IMG/VR virus record: IMGVR_UViG_3300006805_000123
Span: 1 to 27,704 of that record
DNA length: 27,704 bases
Direction: 5' to 3' (one strand)
Source of the DNA: a virus
Shown piece by piece: positions 5,735-13,282 of this stretch. Made by a program: the position numbers and the translations under genes. Under the pieces are notes generated by a model that searched no databases, was not told the origin of the DNA, and was given only the letters and a program-made list of their open reading frames with translations. Numbering within the stretch: the stretch's first letter is position 1; each line of letters begins with the position of its first letter.

Positions 5735-6695
5735 GAATCCGTCACAAGGTGTAAACTACCACCGATTAGAAGTCCCTATGAGTTTATTAGCCTTTGGTGG
5801 TATGAGTGTGACTGAGTTAGATATAGTTAGACATGATGCCGACTTTGATGTAGTTATTTTTAATAGACTACCTAGCCAGTTCCAACCATTAAGCACTATT
5901 GAACGATTAAAACAAAGAGGTATTAAGATAATTTACGATTTAGACGATTATTGGACTAGACCGAATTGGTTAATAAATGACGGGAGAGTGTACGAAAAAG
6001 AATACACTTTAGAAATTATCAAATGTTTAAAGTTAGCTGATGTGGTTTGGGTTTCAACTCCTTACTTGCAAGAACAAATCGCAGGTTTAATGGTCAAATC
6101 TTTATTAGTTCCTAACGCATTGAACTATGAGGAAGAACAATTTAAAAACCTAAGACCTGAAAGAAATAATCCCGTAGTCGGTTGGATAGGTGGAGTTAAT
6201 CACCACATGGACTTTAAGACTATTGAAATGGCTTTTCACAAAGGGATAGACGGAGAGGTGGTTATCGGTGGACTAAGACAAATAGACAACTATTGGAAGT
6301 ACTTAGGTCAAGTTTTAAAAGGTGGACGACACGATAAAATTAAATATTTTCAAGGCTTAGATGTTTATAATTATGCAGTTTTGTACAATGAATTAGACAT
6401 AGTCGTTTTACCTAGCTATGACGACACCTTTACTAAATGCAAATCAAACCTTAAACTTTTGGAAGCGGGTGCGTTCAAATTGCCCGTAATAACAAACGGA
6501 GTTGCCTATAAAGAAGTGAACAATAAAATCGGGTTACGAGTTGAGGGCGATAGGGAGTGGATTAAGGCAGTTAAAAAACTAAAAGAATCCAAACGTATGC
6601 GAACTGAACTTGGCGAAGCCTTGCACGATTATACGACCACTAAATACGACATTAACAAGATTAACCAAATAAGGAAACAATCAATAGAGTTATGA
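5715..6695 (+). CDS. GT-B fold glycosyltransferase
   Basis: A 326-residue protein with the two-domain layout of GT4-like glycosyltransferases. The N-terminal Rossmann-like half starts 'MKVAYVRNPSQGVNYHRL' and contains 'IIYDLDDYWTRP' at about 73-84. The second half begins near 'VVGWIGGVNHHMDF' and contains the nucleotide-sugar site 'VVLPSYDDTFTKCKSNLKL' followed by 'LEAGAFKLPVITNG'. The family moves a sugar from an activated donor to an acceptor in the cytoplasm. The acceptor could be modified phage DNA, a virion protein or a surface glycan; the sequence does not say. The next genes are another glycosyltransferase-like protein and two methyltransferases, so the four probably work together. Confidence 0.8.
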   Translation: MKVAYVRNPSQGVNYHRLEVPMSLLAFGGMSVTELDIVRHDADFDVVIFNRLPSQFQPLSTIERLKQRGIKIIYDLDDYWTRPNWLINDGRVYEKEYTLEIIKCLKLADVVWVSTPYLQEQIAGLMVKSLLVPNALNYEEEQFKNLRPERNNPVVGWIGGVNHHMDFKTIEMAFHKGIDGEVVIGGLRQIDNYWKYLGQVLKGGRHDKIKYFQGLDVYNYAVLYNELDIVVLPSYDDTFTKCKSNLKLLEAGAFKLPVITNGVAYKEVNNKIGLRVEGDREWIKAVKKLKESKRMRTELGEALHDYTTTKYDINKINQIRKQSIEL

Positions 6696-6898
6696 CCGAT
6701 TCACAAAAACAAAGTATAAGGTCAGCGATGGAAGCCTACGAACTTTATTTACTTACTAAGGTAAAAATCTTTAATTCTTTTCATTATTCAAGTGTTAAGG
6801 CAGTTAGAGAAAGTTTAGGTATGAGTACTTTAGTTTGTAGGGATTGCGAGGAATCGGTTAATTATTTTAAAGAAATATATCAAATATGGAATACATAA
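6692..6898 (+). CDS. Small hypothetical protein (68 aa)
   Basis: Unrecognised helical protein, starts MTDSQKQSIRSAMEAYELYL. It contains a C-x2-C pair ('LVCRDCEES') near residues 48-51 that could bind metal only with partner residues elsewhere. It overlaps the glycosyltransferase by four bases and the next gene by 13, inside the modification cassette. Confidence 0.5.
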   Translation: MTDSQKQSIRSAMEAYELYLLTKVKIFNSFHYSSVKAVRESLGMSTLVCRDCEESVNYFKEIYQIWNT

Positions 6899-7659
6899 AA
6901 ATAGTAAATTCAGGCAATGCAGGGGACTTAATCTATTCGCTTAGTTCAATGCACTATCTTTGGACTATGCACAACAAAGAAATAGACTTATACTTAAGGG
7001 TAGGAGTTCCAAGTTCATTTACTTCAGCGACGCACCCCGTAGGTAATGTAATGTTAAACGATACAATGTTTAATATGCTTAAACCACTTTTATTAAGTCA
7101 ATCATATATTCACGATGTCATAAGAGTAGAGGGCAAAGAAGAAATAGAAATAGACTTTGATTTTGATTTGTTTAGGGATAACGCTAAAAATCTAAGCGGT
7201 GGGGATATTAAACTCTGGCACTCATTAGTATACCCTGAATTAAAACCTAGTACAACCTACAAAGTTTTAGAAGCTTCGCCTTATGAAGAGGGCGAGTATA
7301 TCGTAATTAACCGAAGCACACGCTACAACAATCCTTTAATTGATTACACGCTATTAGAAAAGTTAGGTAAGAAAATGTACTTTGTAGGGGTGGAAGATGA
7401 ATTTAAAATCATGTCGGCAATAATTCCAAACTTAATACATAAGCAAGTAAATGACTTTTTAGAAATGGCAGATTTGATTTATGGTAGTTGGTTATTTATC
7501 GGCAATCAGTCAATGGCTTTTTCAATCGCTGAACAATTAAAAGTAAGGCGAGTACTTGAGCAATATTTCGCAGCCCCTAATGTTATTCCTCAAGGTGGGG
7601 ATTGGTCAGTGTTTCACACGAATAAACAATTTGAAAATATAATTAATTCAATGATATGA
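6886..7659 (+). CDS. GT9/heptosyltransferase-like protein
   Basis: The N-terminal 'IVNSGNAGDLIYSLSSMHYL' corresponds to the GDxxxxxPxxxxL start of ADP-heptose:LPS heptosyltransferases. The late segment 'LFIGNQSMAFSIAEQLKVRR' resembles the GDSGxxHlAaAL motif that binds the nucleotide-sugar. At 257 residues it is shorter than cellular heptosyltransferases (about 320-350), as is usual for phage copies. Donor and acceptor are unknown. Together with the preceding GT-B enzyme it suggests a two-step glycan or sugar modification, either on DNA or on a surface polymer. Confidence 0.6.
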   Translation: MEYIKIVNSGNAGDLIYSLSSMHYLWTMHNKEIDLYLRVGVPSSFTSATHPVGNVMLNDTMFNMLKPLLLSQSYIHDVIRVEGKEEIEIDFDFDLFRDNAKNLSGGDIKLWHSLVYPELKPSTTYKVLEASPYEEGEYIVINRSTRYNNPLIDYTLLEKLGKKMYFVGVEDEFKIMSAIIPNLIHKQVNDFLEMADLIYGSWLFIGNQSMAFSIAEQLKVRRVLEQYFAAPNVIPQGGDWSVFHTNKQFENIINSMI

Positions 7660-8303
7660 TATCCGAATATGAAAAAATAGGGGATTCATATAAAAGTAAA
7701 GTCTTTGGAAACCCTAAAGACATTTACACCGATAACTATTGGTCAACCCCAATAAGGTCAAGCATAGATGAGCAAGTTAATAATGTCACAAAAAAGAATA
7801 AACTTGTGACAAGTAATTTAACTTTAATTGAGCCGAGAAAGAACTTAGAAATAGCTTGTTCGCCAGGCGTTCTATTGGGCGAGATGTCTAAACATTTTGA
7901 GTGTGTAGGTATTGAAGTTGATTCAAAGTACAAAGAGCAAATTGAAAAGTACGCTAACGGCTCAGAACTTTTCTTTGGTTTCTTTCCTGAAATCACAAAG
8001 GAGTGGGGTTCAACCCAATTTTCAAACATAATAGCTTTAGATGTCTTTGAACACATTGAAGATTCAAAAGGATTCTTAACCGAATGTAGCCGTCTTTTAG
8101 TCAAAGGTGGACATTTAATAATTCAATCCCCTATAATCTTAGCAGACGGGCAAATGGACGATAAGATGTTTAACGGCTTAGAGCATATTTGGATTTACGG
8201 AATACACGATTTAAAAAACTTGTTAATTGAAAATGGGTTTATGATTCACGACATCCAAAGGCATATAGTAGGACACGAACAAATAACAGCAACAAAAATA
8301 TAA
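7656..8303 (+). CDS. SAM-dependent methyltransferase (class I)
   Basis: A 215-residue class I methyltransferase. Motif I is 'LEIACSPGVLLGEMSKHF' at about 64-81, the acidic end of strand 2 is 'GIEVD' at 85-89, and the post-motif region is 'IIALDVFEHIEDSKGFL' at about 125-141. 'LLVKGGHLIIQSP' follows. The 'DVFEHIED' segment matches the Methyltransf_23 type, which acts on small molecules and sugars more often than on DNA; no DPPY or NPPY motif is present. It starts four bases inside the previous gene, in the glycosyltransferase cassette. A sugar O-methyltransferase role is plausible but inferred from context. Confidence 0.8.
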   Translation: MISEYEKIGDSYKSKVFGNPKDIYTDNYWSTPIRSSIDEQVNNVTKKNKLVTSNLTLIEPRKNLEIACSPGVLLGEMSKHFECVGIEVDSKYKEQIEKYANGSELFFGFFPEITKEWGSTQFSNIIALDVFEHIEDSKGFLTECSRLLVKGGHLIIQSPIILADGQMDDKMFNGLEHIWIYGIHDLKNLLIENGFMIHDIQRHIVGHEQITATKI

Positions 8304-8305
8304 TT

Positions 8306-8869
8306 ATGGCAGAAACAAGCAAAAGTAAACCACGCAGAGAAGCAAACGGCTTCTTTGATAAATATGTAAAGGGTAAAGTAATTGACATCGGAGTGGGTAG
8401 AATAGACACTCACGATGGGGCAGACCCTTTAACAGATTGGTGCGATACATGGGATAAAGATAACGGAGATGCTCACTACATGAAAGGAGTTGAAGATAAT
8501 ACTTATGACCTTGTTTATAATTCACACCTATTAGAACATCTCGAAAATCCATGTCTAGCGATTAGTAATTGGTTTCGTATAACTAAAAAAGGTGGTCATT
8601 TAATAATGGCAGTACCTCACAGAGATTTGTACGAAAGAAAAAAAGTCTTACCTAGTAAATGGAATTTAGACCATAAGTATTTTATCTTAGACGATTGGAG
8701 TGAGCCACCAAATACATTTAGTTTAAGACATTTAATTGAGCAAGGTTTAAGATTAGAAAAGTACAAAATTGTTTCCATAGAAGTAAACAACACTTGCACC
8801 AATGTATCGAATCCAAACGAACATGGAAACGGGGAATATCAAATAGAGGCAATAATCAAAAAACTCTAA
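8306..8869 (+). CDS. SAM-dependent methyltransferase (Methyltransf_11-like)
   Basis: A 187-residue class I methyltransferase. It has a short motif I 'KVIDIGVGRIDTHDGAD' at about 24-40, an acidic strand end 'WDKDNGDAH' and the typical 'VYNSHLLEHLENP' at about 70-82. 'KKGGHLIMAVPHRDLYE' follows. Cell-wall and O-antigen type methyltransferases share this arrangement. It starts two bases after the previous methyltransferase and is the last gene of the modification cassette; a 91-base gap follows. Substrate unknown. Confidence 0.8.
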   Translation: MAETSKSKPRREANGFFDKYVKGKVIDIGVGRIDTHDGADPLTDWCDTWDKDNGDAHYMKGVEDNTYDLVYNSHLLEHLENPCLAISNWFRITKKGGHLIMAVPHRDLYERKKVLPSKWNLDHKYFILDDWSEPPNTFSLRHLIEQGLRLEKYKIVSIEVNNTCTNVSNPNEHGNGEYQIEAIIKKL

Positions 8870-8870
8870 G

Positions 8871-8880
8871 TCGTCTATTA
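8871..8880 (+). promoter_or_regulatory. Shared intergenic 10-mer TCGTCTATTA (copy 1)
   Basis: This 10-mer occurs exactly here and at 19962-19971, and with one change at 14004-14013. All three are in the few gaps between genes and just before a start codon. A related 'aaaaaac' stretch precedes copies 1 and 3. The rest of the 8870-8960 gap holds no recognisable gene. The role is unknown; it may be a translation or regulatory signal. Confidence 0.35.
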
Positions 8881-8960
8881 ATATGTGGGCAAAGTACTAC
8901 ATATCGAAATAAAGGAAGTTAAAAAACCGATTAGGCAAACAGATAACGCACCAAAACAAA

Positions 8961-9965
8961 ATGGGAGTACCGAAAACAAAAGTAAATAAACTTACAGAGG
9001 ACGCAATTAAAAAGTTCCCAAGTATGTCCAAATCGGCAATAGCTAGATATTTACACGCTACCTACCCACTTCATTTTAGTTCAATCGAAAATGCAAGGAG
9101 TATGATTAGAAAGTTGACGGGTGCTTCAGGCGAAGATAGAAGAAAGTATAAACAACTAGACCACGAACCTGCAAGAGAAACTCAATTCAATCTACCTAAG
9201 TCACAAGCTAAGTCAAGAACATTCTATAAATTAGATAAATCGATTAGAAACGCTTTAATACTTTCAGATATACATTTCCCTAACCATGATGTAGAAGCCC
9301 TCAGAAACGCTTTAATTTACGGCAAAGAGAATAATATAGACTGTATAATATTAAACGGGGATATATTAGACAACGAACCATTTACTTCGCACGATGCACC
9401 ACCCCAAAAATTGACAGCAGTTCAAGAGTGGTTCGAAATGGTAGAAGATTTCTTAGATATGTTGATTAAAGAGTTTGGAGTTCCTATACATTGGACAGAG
9501 GGAAATCACGATAATTGGTATAAGCGTTTTCTAATGAAGAAAGCCCCAATACTTTTCAATGATGCTTACTATACAATGTCGGCAAGACTAAAGCTAAGAG
9601 AAAAGGGCATCAAGTTTCACGACCAAAATATAGTATTTATGGCAGGTAAACTACCGATTACACATGGTCACTTATTGGTTAGGGGTGCATTTAGTCCAGT
9701 GAACCCGTCAAAAGGAATCTTTAACAAACTAAAAGGCTCAATGTTAATAGGTCATTGCCACCAAACAAGTGAACACTCCGAAAGTACATTAGACGGCACT
9801 TTGATAACTACCTATTCAACGGGTTGCCTTTGCACCTTATCGCCTGACTATGACCCTCACAATATGCGACATAACTTAGGTTTTGCAAGAGTAGAGATAA
9901 AAGAGGACGGGGGGTATAGAGTACACAACAAAAGAATAGATTATTTCACAAAACAAATTTACTAA
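8961..9965 (+). CDS. Calcineurin-like metallophosphoesterase with N-terminal helical domain
   Basis: A 334-residue protein. Residues 1-60 form a helical region ('MSKSAIARYLHATYPLHF') that could be a helix-turn-helix. The rest has every metallophosphoesterase motif in order: D103-x-H105 ('SDIHFPNHD'), 'NGDILD' with D134, 'GNHD' at 181-184, 'HGH' at 235-237 and 'GHCH' at 264-267. These residues hold two metal ions and cleave phosphoester bonds, and similar phage enzymes may process DNA ends, RNA or nucleotides. The ATG at 8961 follows the A-rich leader 'ccaaaacaaa'. It stands at the start of the packaging block, and phages of this host group often keep such an enzyme near terminase. The substrate is unknown. 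Confidence 0.85.
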   Translation: MGVPKTKVNKLTEDAIKKFPSMSKSAIARYLHATYPLHFSSIENARSMIRKLTGASGEDRRKYKQLDHEPARETQFNLPKSQAKSRTFYKLDKSIRNALILSDIHFPNHDVEALRNALIYGKENNIDCIILNGDILDNEPFTSHDAPPQKLTAVQEWFEMVEDFLDMLIKEFGVPIHWTEGNHDNWYKRFLMKKAPILFNDAYYTMSARLKLREKGIKFHDQNIVFMAGKLPITHGHLLVRGAFSPVNPSKGIFNKLKGSMLIGHCHQTSEHSESTLDGTLITTYSTGCLCTLSPDYDPHNMRHNLGFARVEIKEDGGYRVHNKRIDYFTKQIY

Positions 9966-10189
9966 TGTGGATTGAAGTATTTGAACTAACGGCTAAGCAA
10001 GAGGAAGAAGATTTCTACACTCTACACGAAAGTAATGTAGTTTCAAGATATTTCTTAAAAATGGATAACTTTGCAAAATACATTGATTACGACGGCACAG
10101 AATATGTTTCGTTTTATTCAGGTGGACATGAATGGATAAGTATTTTAACATTAGAGCAATTTATAACTCAATACATTAACCCGAAATGA
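9965..10189 (+). CDS. Small hypothetical protein (74 aa)
   Basis: Unrecognised acidic protein, starts MWIEVFELTAKQEEEDFYTL. Beta-strand content is likely ('YVSFYSGGHEWISILTLEQF'). It overlaps the metallophosphoesterase stop by one base (TAATG) and the next ORF by four. Confidence 0.5.
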   Translation: MWIEVFELTAKQEEEDFYTLHESNVVSRYFLKMDNFAKYIDYDGTEYVSFYSGGHEWISILTLEQFITQYINPK

Positions 10190-10332
10190 AAGCAAAAAGA
10201 AGAATAGACAACAACACAAAGGCACAACACGAAGCCCCAAGTAAGATTAAAAGACCTCAGTTTACGAGCGACTTCACAACAGATAACAAACTATTCTATA
10301 GATTTTTAGAAGATATAAATAAAAAGAAGTAA
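10186..10332 (+). CDS. Very small basic hypothetical protein (48 aa)
   Basis: Starts MKAKRRIDNNTKAQHEAPSK and ends FLEDINKKK before TAA at 10330-10332. It overlaps the previous gene by four bases, and the terminase small subunit begins one base after its stop, so it is in the packaging operon. It is strongly basic and probably disordered at the N-terminus. Function unknown. Confidence 0.5.
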   Translation: MKAKRRIDNNTKAQHEAPSKIKRPQFTSDFTTDNKLFYRFLEDINKKK

Positions 10333-10333
10333 T

Positions 10334-10789
10334 ATGCACCCAACAAGAATATTCAAGACAGCAGACGAACTATTAAAGGCATGGGAAAGCTATAAGAAAG
10401 ATAGAGATGCAGAAGCTAAGAAATGGGCAAAGGTTCAATATGTAGGTAAGGACGGCATAAGGGTAGAAGATTATCCACCTATGCCCTATGACTTAAGTGG
10501 GTTTGTATCTTGGTATTTTAACAAGTACGGGAGAGACATACACCATTATTTTGAGCAAACAAATATTTATGAGGAAGAGTTTTGGGGTATCGTTACGCAC
10601 ATAAAGAACGAAAGAGATAACAGTATAAAGACTGGCACTCTATTAGGTTTCTACAATGCAAGTATGGGTAATAGGATTGTAGGGCTAAAAGAACAAACTG
10701 AAAACACCAATATTGAAAAACCTATCTTTGAGGGGATTGATTTAAATGTTAAAGAAAACAACGGCACAGACCAAAATATCGAATCTTAA
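10334..10789 (+). CDS. Terminase small subunit (gp3-like DNA packaging protein)
   Basis: A 151-residue protein that starts MHPTRIFKTADELLKAWESY. 'YPPMPYDLSGFVSWYFNKYG' and a helix 'DNSIKTGTLLGFYNASMGNR' follow. This is the pattern of gp3/gp1-type terminase small subunits, with a DNA-binding helical N-terminal part, an oligomerising helix and 'GLKEQTE' near the end. The protein recognises the packaging site and hands DNA to the large subunit. It overlaps the large subunit gene by 44 bases, which suggests coupled translation and fixed stoichiometry. Confidence 0.75.
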   Translation: MHPTRIFKTADELLKAWESYKKDRDAEAKKWAKVQYVGKDGIRVEDYPPMPYDLSGFVSWYFNKYGRDIHHYFEQTNIYEEEFWGIVTHIKNERDNSIKTGTLLGFYNASMGNRIVGLKEQTENTNIEKPIFEGIDLNVKENNGTDQNIES

Positions 10790-11906
10790 AAAAAGAGTAA
10801 GGGTAGTAAGAGGTGGAACATCAGCGTCCAAAACATTCTCTATTATACCTTTCTTAATTGACTATGCAGTTAAAAACGCAAAGCAAGAGATAAGTATTGT
10901 AGCTGAAACAATCCCACACTTAAGGAGAGGGGCTTTAAGGGACTTCCTTAAGATAATGGATTTGATAGGTATGTATAGGGATGACCAATTTAATAAGTCA
11001 AGTCTAACCTACCAATTTAAAAACGGCTCATTTATTGAGTTTTTCTCGGCAGACAATTCAAGTAAGCTAAGGGGGGCAAGGAGAGATGTATTATTTGTAA
11101 ATGAGTGTAATAATATAGATTGGGAGAGTTACTACCAATTAGCGATAAGGACTAGAAAGTTTATTTATTTGGACTATAATCCCGTTAGTGAGTTTTGGGT
11201 AGACCAAGAACTAATCGGGGATATTGATACGGACTTTGTTGTTTTGACTTATAAAGATAATGAAGCTTTAGACGAATCTATTGTCAAAGAGATTGAGAAA
11301 GCTAAAGAGAAAGCCAAGACCTCATCTTATTGGAAGAATTGGTGGGACGTGTACGGATTAGGTTTAGTCGGGAGTGTTCAAGGCACTATCTTTACTAACT
11401 GGCAACAAATAGACAATATCCCAAGTGAAGCAAGACTTTTAGGTTTAGGATTGGACTTTGGTTATTCAGTTGACCCGACTGCTTGTGTAGCAATTTACAA
11501 GTACAATGATTCATATATTTTAGACGAGGTACTCTATAAAAAAGAAATGAGCAACCGAGATATATTTATGAATCTTCAGAACTTTAGAGATATGGTAGTT
11601 TGCGATAGTGCCGAACCTAAGTCAATCGCAGAGTTACAAAGCTATGGATTAAGGTGTATCGGGGCTAACAAGGGTAAGGATTCAATCGTACATGGTATTC
11701 AATTAGTCCAACAACAAAATATTTTAGTAACTAAAAGAAGTACAAACCTAATCAAAGAGTTAAGGGGTTATGTATGGGCAACCGATAGGAATAACCAACC
11801 AACGGGCGACCCTATAGACATTAACAATCACTTAATGGACGCAATGAGGTACGGGTTTAGCCATGTGATACAAAATAAAAATTATGGTAAATATCATGCA
11901 GCATAG
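10746..11906 (+). CDS. terL: Terminase large subunit
   Basis: A 386-residue packaging motor and nuclease. Walker A is 'GGTSASKT' at 23-30. Walker B with catalytic Glu is 'DVLFVNE' at 114-120. An RNase H-like nuclease has its acidic residues at D237 ('GLDFGY'), D287 ('VVCDSAEPKSI') and D365 ('NHLMDAMRYG'). The family pumps DNA into the prohead with ATP and cuts the concatemer; this short form is like PBSX/Terminase_3 types. The ATG at 10746 lies inside the small subunit gene. Its 3' end carries the promoter for the next gene. Confidence 0.93.
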   Translation: MLKKTTAQTKISNLKKRVRVVRGGTSASKTFSIIPFLIDYAVKNAKQEISIVAETIPHLRRGALRDFLKIMDLIGMYRDDQFNKSSLTYQFKNGSFIEFFSADNSSKLRGARRDVLFVNECNNIDWESYYQLAIRTRKFIYLDYNPVSEFWVDQELIGDIDTDFVVLTYKDNEALDESIVKEIEKAKEKAKTSSYWKNWWDVYGLGLVGSVQGTIFTNWQQIDNIPSEARLLGLGLDFGYSVDPTACVAIYKYNDSYILDEVLYKKEMSNRDIFMNLQNFRDMVVCDSAEPKSIAELQSYGLRCIGANKGKDSIVHGIQLVQQQNILVTKRSTNLIKELRGYVWATDRNNQPTGDPIDINNHLMDAMRYGFSHVIQNKNYGKYHAA

Positions 11907-11914
11907 TATATTTG
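11883..11914 (+). promoter_or_regulatory. Promoter for the YopX gene, apparently leaderless
   Basis: TATATTTG at 11907-11914 fully matches the Bacteroidota -7 box TAnnTTTG. An imperfect -33 (TATG, 11883-11886) lies 20 bases upstream. The ATG follows after exactly four bases, so the predicted start base is the A of the ATG. TATATTTGCATT is identical to the box at 1685-1696. The minus-strand gene at 19928 has the same TAnnTTTG-N4-ATG layout. Confidence 0.6.
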
Positions 11915-11918
11915 CATT

Positions 11919-12272
11919 ATGAGAAACGAAAGATTTAAATTTAGAGCATGGATGATTGAATCGTCAAAAATGGTACAATGGCATAGAGATATGTTTTACG
12001 ACACCTCAGAGGTTACGAATTACGGTGGTTCATTCCCCCCTGATGATGAGGATACTATAATAATGCAATGGATTGGGCTAAAGGATAAAAATGGAGTTGA
12101 TATTTACGAAGATGATATAGTCATGTATAGGAATATTAAGTGCAAAGTATTCTATCAATTTGCAAGTTTTAGAATTGCCCCATTATCCAATGTTGATATA
12201 TCTGTGATAAACACTAATACTGAGATAGAAGTAATTGGGAATATTTACGAAACACCTGAACTACTAAAATGA
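11919..12272 (+). CDS. YopX family protein
   Basis: 117 residues starting 'RNERFKFRAWMIESSKMV', with 'IIMQWIGLKDKNGVDIYEDD' in the middle and 'IEVIGNIYETPELL' at the end. This is the canonical YopX signature: the R-x-W start, 'q.tGlkDknGkeIyegD' and 'vIGNiyenpel'. YopX proteins are widespread in phages and mobile elements and have no settled biochemical role. It begins right after terL, between packaging and tail genes, with its own promoter, so it is best seen as the first gene of an accessory (moron) insert. Confidence 0.88.
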   Translation: MRNERFKFRAWMIESSKMVQWHRDMFYDTSEVTNYGGSFPPDDEDTIIMQWIGLKDKNGVDIYEDDIVMYRNIKCKVFYQFASFRIAPLSNVDISVINTNTEIEVIGNIYETPELLK

Positions 12273-12586
12273 AATACATATTAATAATACTTCTTTTAAT
12301 CGGTTGCCAAAAGGATAGACACAAAGTAACCTTTGTTTTTCAAACATATGGCGACGGGGCTATAATGGTTAATAACCAAATGAGCGATGTAAGCAATTCG
12401 AGTAGTCCTACAAAGTTTGAATTTGAATCGAGGGGACGAAAACAATACACAATTAAGGCAAGTAATAAAAACAGACTAGACTTTGTATGTATGTTTTACT
12501 ATGTTTATGTAAACGATGTAAGAGTACATGACGGGAAGTTTACTTGTTATACAAATGAGGAAGTAGTAATAAAAGATAAGTACTAA
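12269..12586 (+). CDS. Short phage lipoprotein, possibly surface-exposed
   Basis: Starts MKYILIILLLIGCQKDRHK. There is a very short hydrophobic signal with lipobox LIGC, and Cys13 would be the lipidated residue. The mature protein of about 93 residues looks beta-rich ('KVTFVFQTYGDGAIMV', 'FVCMFYYVYVNDVRVHDGKF'). Residues after the cysteine are Gln-Lys-Asp, resembling the Bacteroidota lipoprotein export signal (K or Q-x followed by acidic residues) that sends lipoproteins to the cell surface. A phage lipoprotein in the outer membrane could block superinfection. That role is inferred from class and context. It overlaps yopX by four bases and the next gene by one. Confidence 0.65.
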   Translation: MKYILIILLLIGCQKDRHKVTFVFQTYGDGAIMVNNQMSDVSNSSSPTKFEFESRGRKQYTIKASNKNRLDFVCMFYYVYVNDVRVHDGKFTCYTNEEVVIKDKY

Positions 12587-12780
12587 TGGTAATAAGATAT
12601 TTACATAAGGGGGTTTATTATATTGCTTTTGAGTTTGTAGAACATGAGGGTAACGAATACCAAGTTAATTACGCTTGTAAGTTCAAACGATTAGACGAGG
12701 GCAAAGAGGTAATAGATACCGATTGGGGGTTAGTGCCTAAAGATGATAAATTAAAAACACTTAGGATAAATGAATTATAG
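12586..12780 (+). CDS. Small hypothetical protein (64 aa)
   Basis: Unrecognised, beta-rich, starts MVIRYLHKGVYYIAFEF. 'EHEGNEYQVNYACKFKRLDE' and 'DTDWGLVPKDDKLKTLRI' follow. It overlaps the lipoprotein stop by one base and the next gene start by 11, and is probably the third member of the accessory insert. Confidence 0.5.
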   Translation: MVIRYLHKGVYYIAFEFVEHEGNEYQVNYACKFKRLDEGKEVIDTDWGLVPKDDKLKTLRINEL

Positions 12781-13282
12781 TGACGTAACCATATTACAAT
12801 TTCAAAAAGTACACTCAGCGATAAGGCATTACCAAGAGAATGTCTATGAGTTAGGCATGGAAATCTTAAACATCTTTGAGGGGGTAGAACGTACCGAGAG
12901 TAGTCAATGGTTAGTTAAGGACTTTGAAAAGCGTTTAGAAAAGTATGCGTTCTTGAATGAGGACTTGCCTAGTGACCATTGGGTTAAAGAATTTACTTTA
13001 GGCAAAGACAAATTTCAAGTAAGCCAAACACCTAATAAATGGAATGTAGGTCAGTATGTTTCTATTTCACAACTAACCCAAGACCAAGAAAAGATTGTAG
13101 ACAACTTACATTTAATTCTAGCAGTCATGTGCCAAAAGGACGAGGACGTAAAAGACTTGTCGGAACGATTCCAAAACGAACTACCAATTACTATTGCTTA
13201 TCCGATAGCACTTTTTTTTTGCGGTGTCATGTTGATGTTGCCAAACGATATTCAGCACTCTTTGACGGCAAAGGTAGGGTAA
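12770..13282 (+). CDS. Tail assembly chaperone-like protein, short (0-frame) product
   Basis: A 170-residue mostly helical protein, starts MNYSDVTILQFQKVHSAIRH. Its later part 'LILAVMCQKDEDVKDLSERF' and 'LPITIAYPIALFF' resembles tail chaperone proteins of Bacteroidota siphophages. At residues 148-151 the reading frame crosses a run of nine T (13212-13220), read CTT-TTT-TTT-TGC. The 0-frame ends 20 codons later with MLMLPNDIQHSLTAKVG. The -1 frame stays open to 13449. Such a short/extended product pair is the classical G/GT arrangement upstream of the tape-measure gene. The family is inferred from pattern and position. Confidence 0.6.
   Translation: MNYSDVTILQFQKVHSAIRHYQENVYELGMEILNIFEGVERTESSQWLVKDFEKRLEKYAFLNEDLPSDHWVKEFTLGKDKFQVSQTPNKWNVGQYVSISQLTQDQEKIVDNLHLILAVMCQKDEDVKDLSERFQNELPITIAYPIALFFCGVMLMLPNDIQHSLTAKVG

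Noticed and set aside
7736-8104. Minus-strand open frame of 122 codons opposite the methyltransferase gene
   Set aside because: The plus strand has clear SAM methyltransferase motifs over the same region; the minus frame shows no family pattern.
8885-8989. Short plus-strand GTG-started frame (34 codons) covering the gap before the metallophosphoesterase gene
   Set aside because: GTG start, low-complexity basic peptide and overlap with the well-supported next gene. It is possible, but not supported enough to list.
10466-10474. TTATCCACC, one base from a DnaA box
   Set aside because: A single copy inside the terminase small subunit gene, with no cluster nearby, so an origin is not supported.
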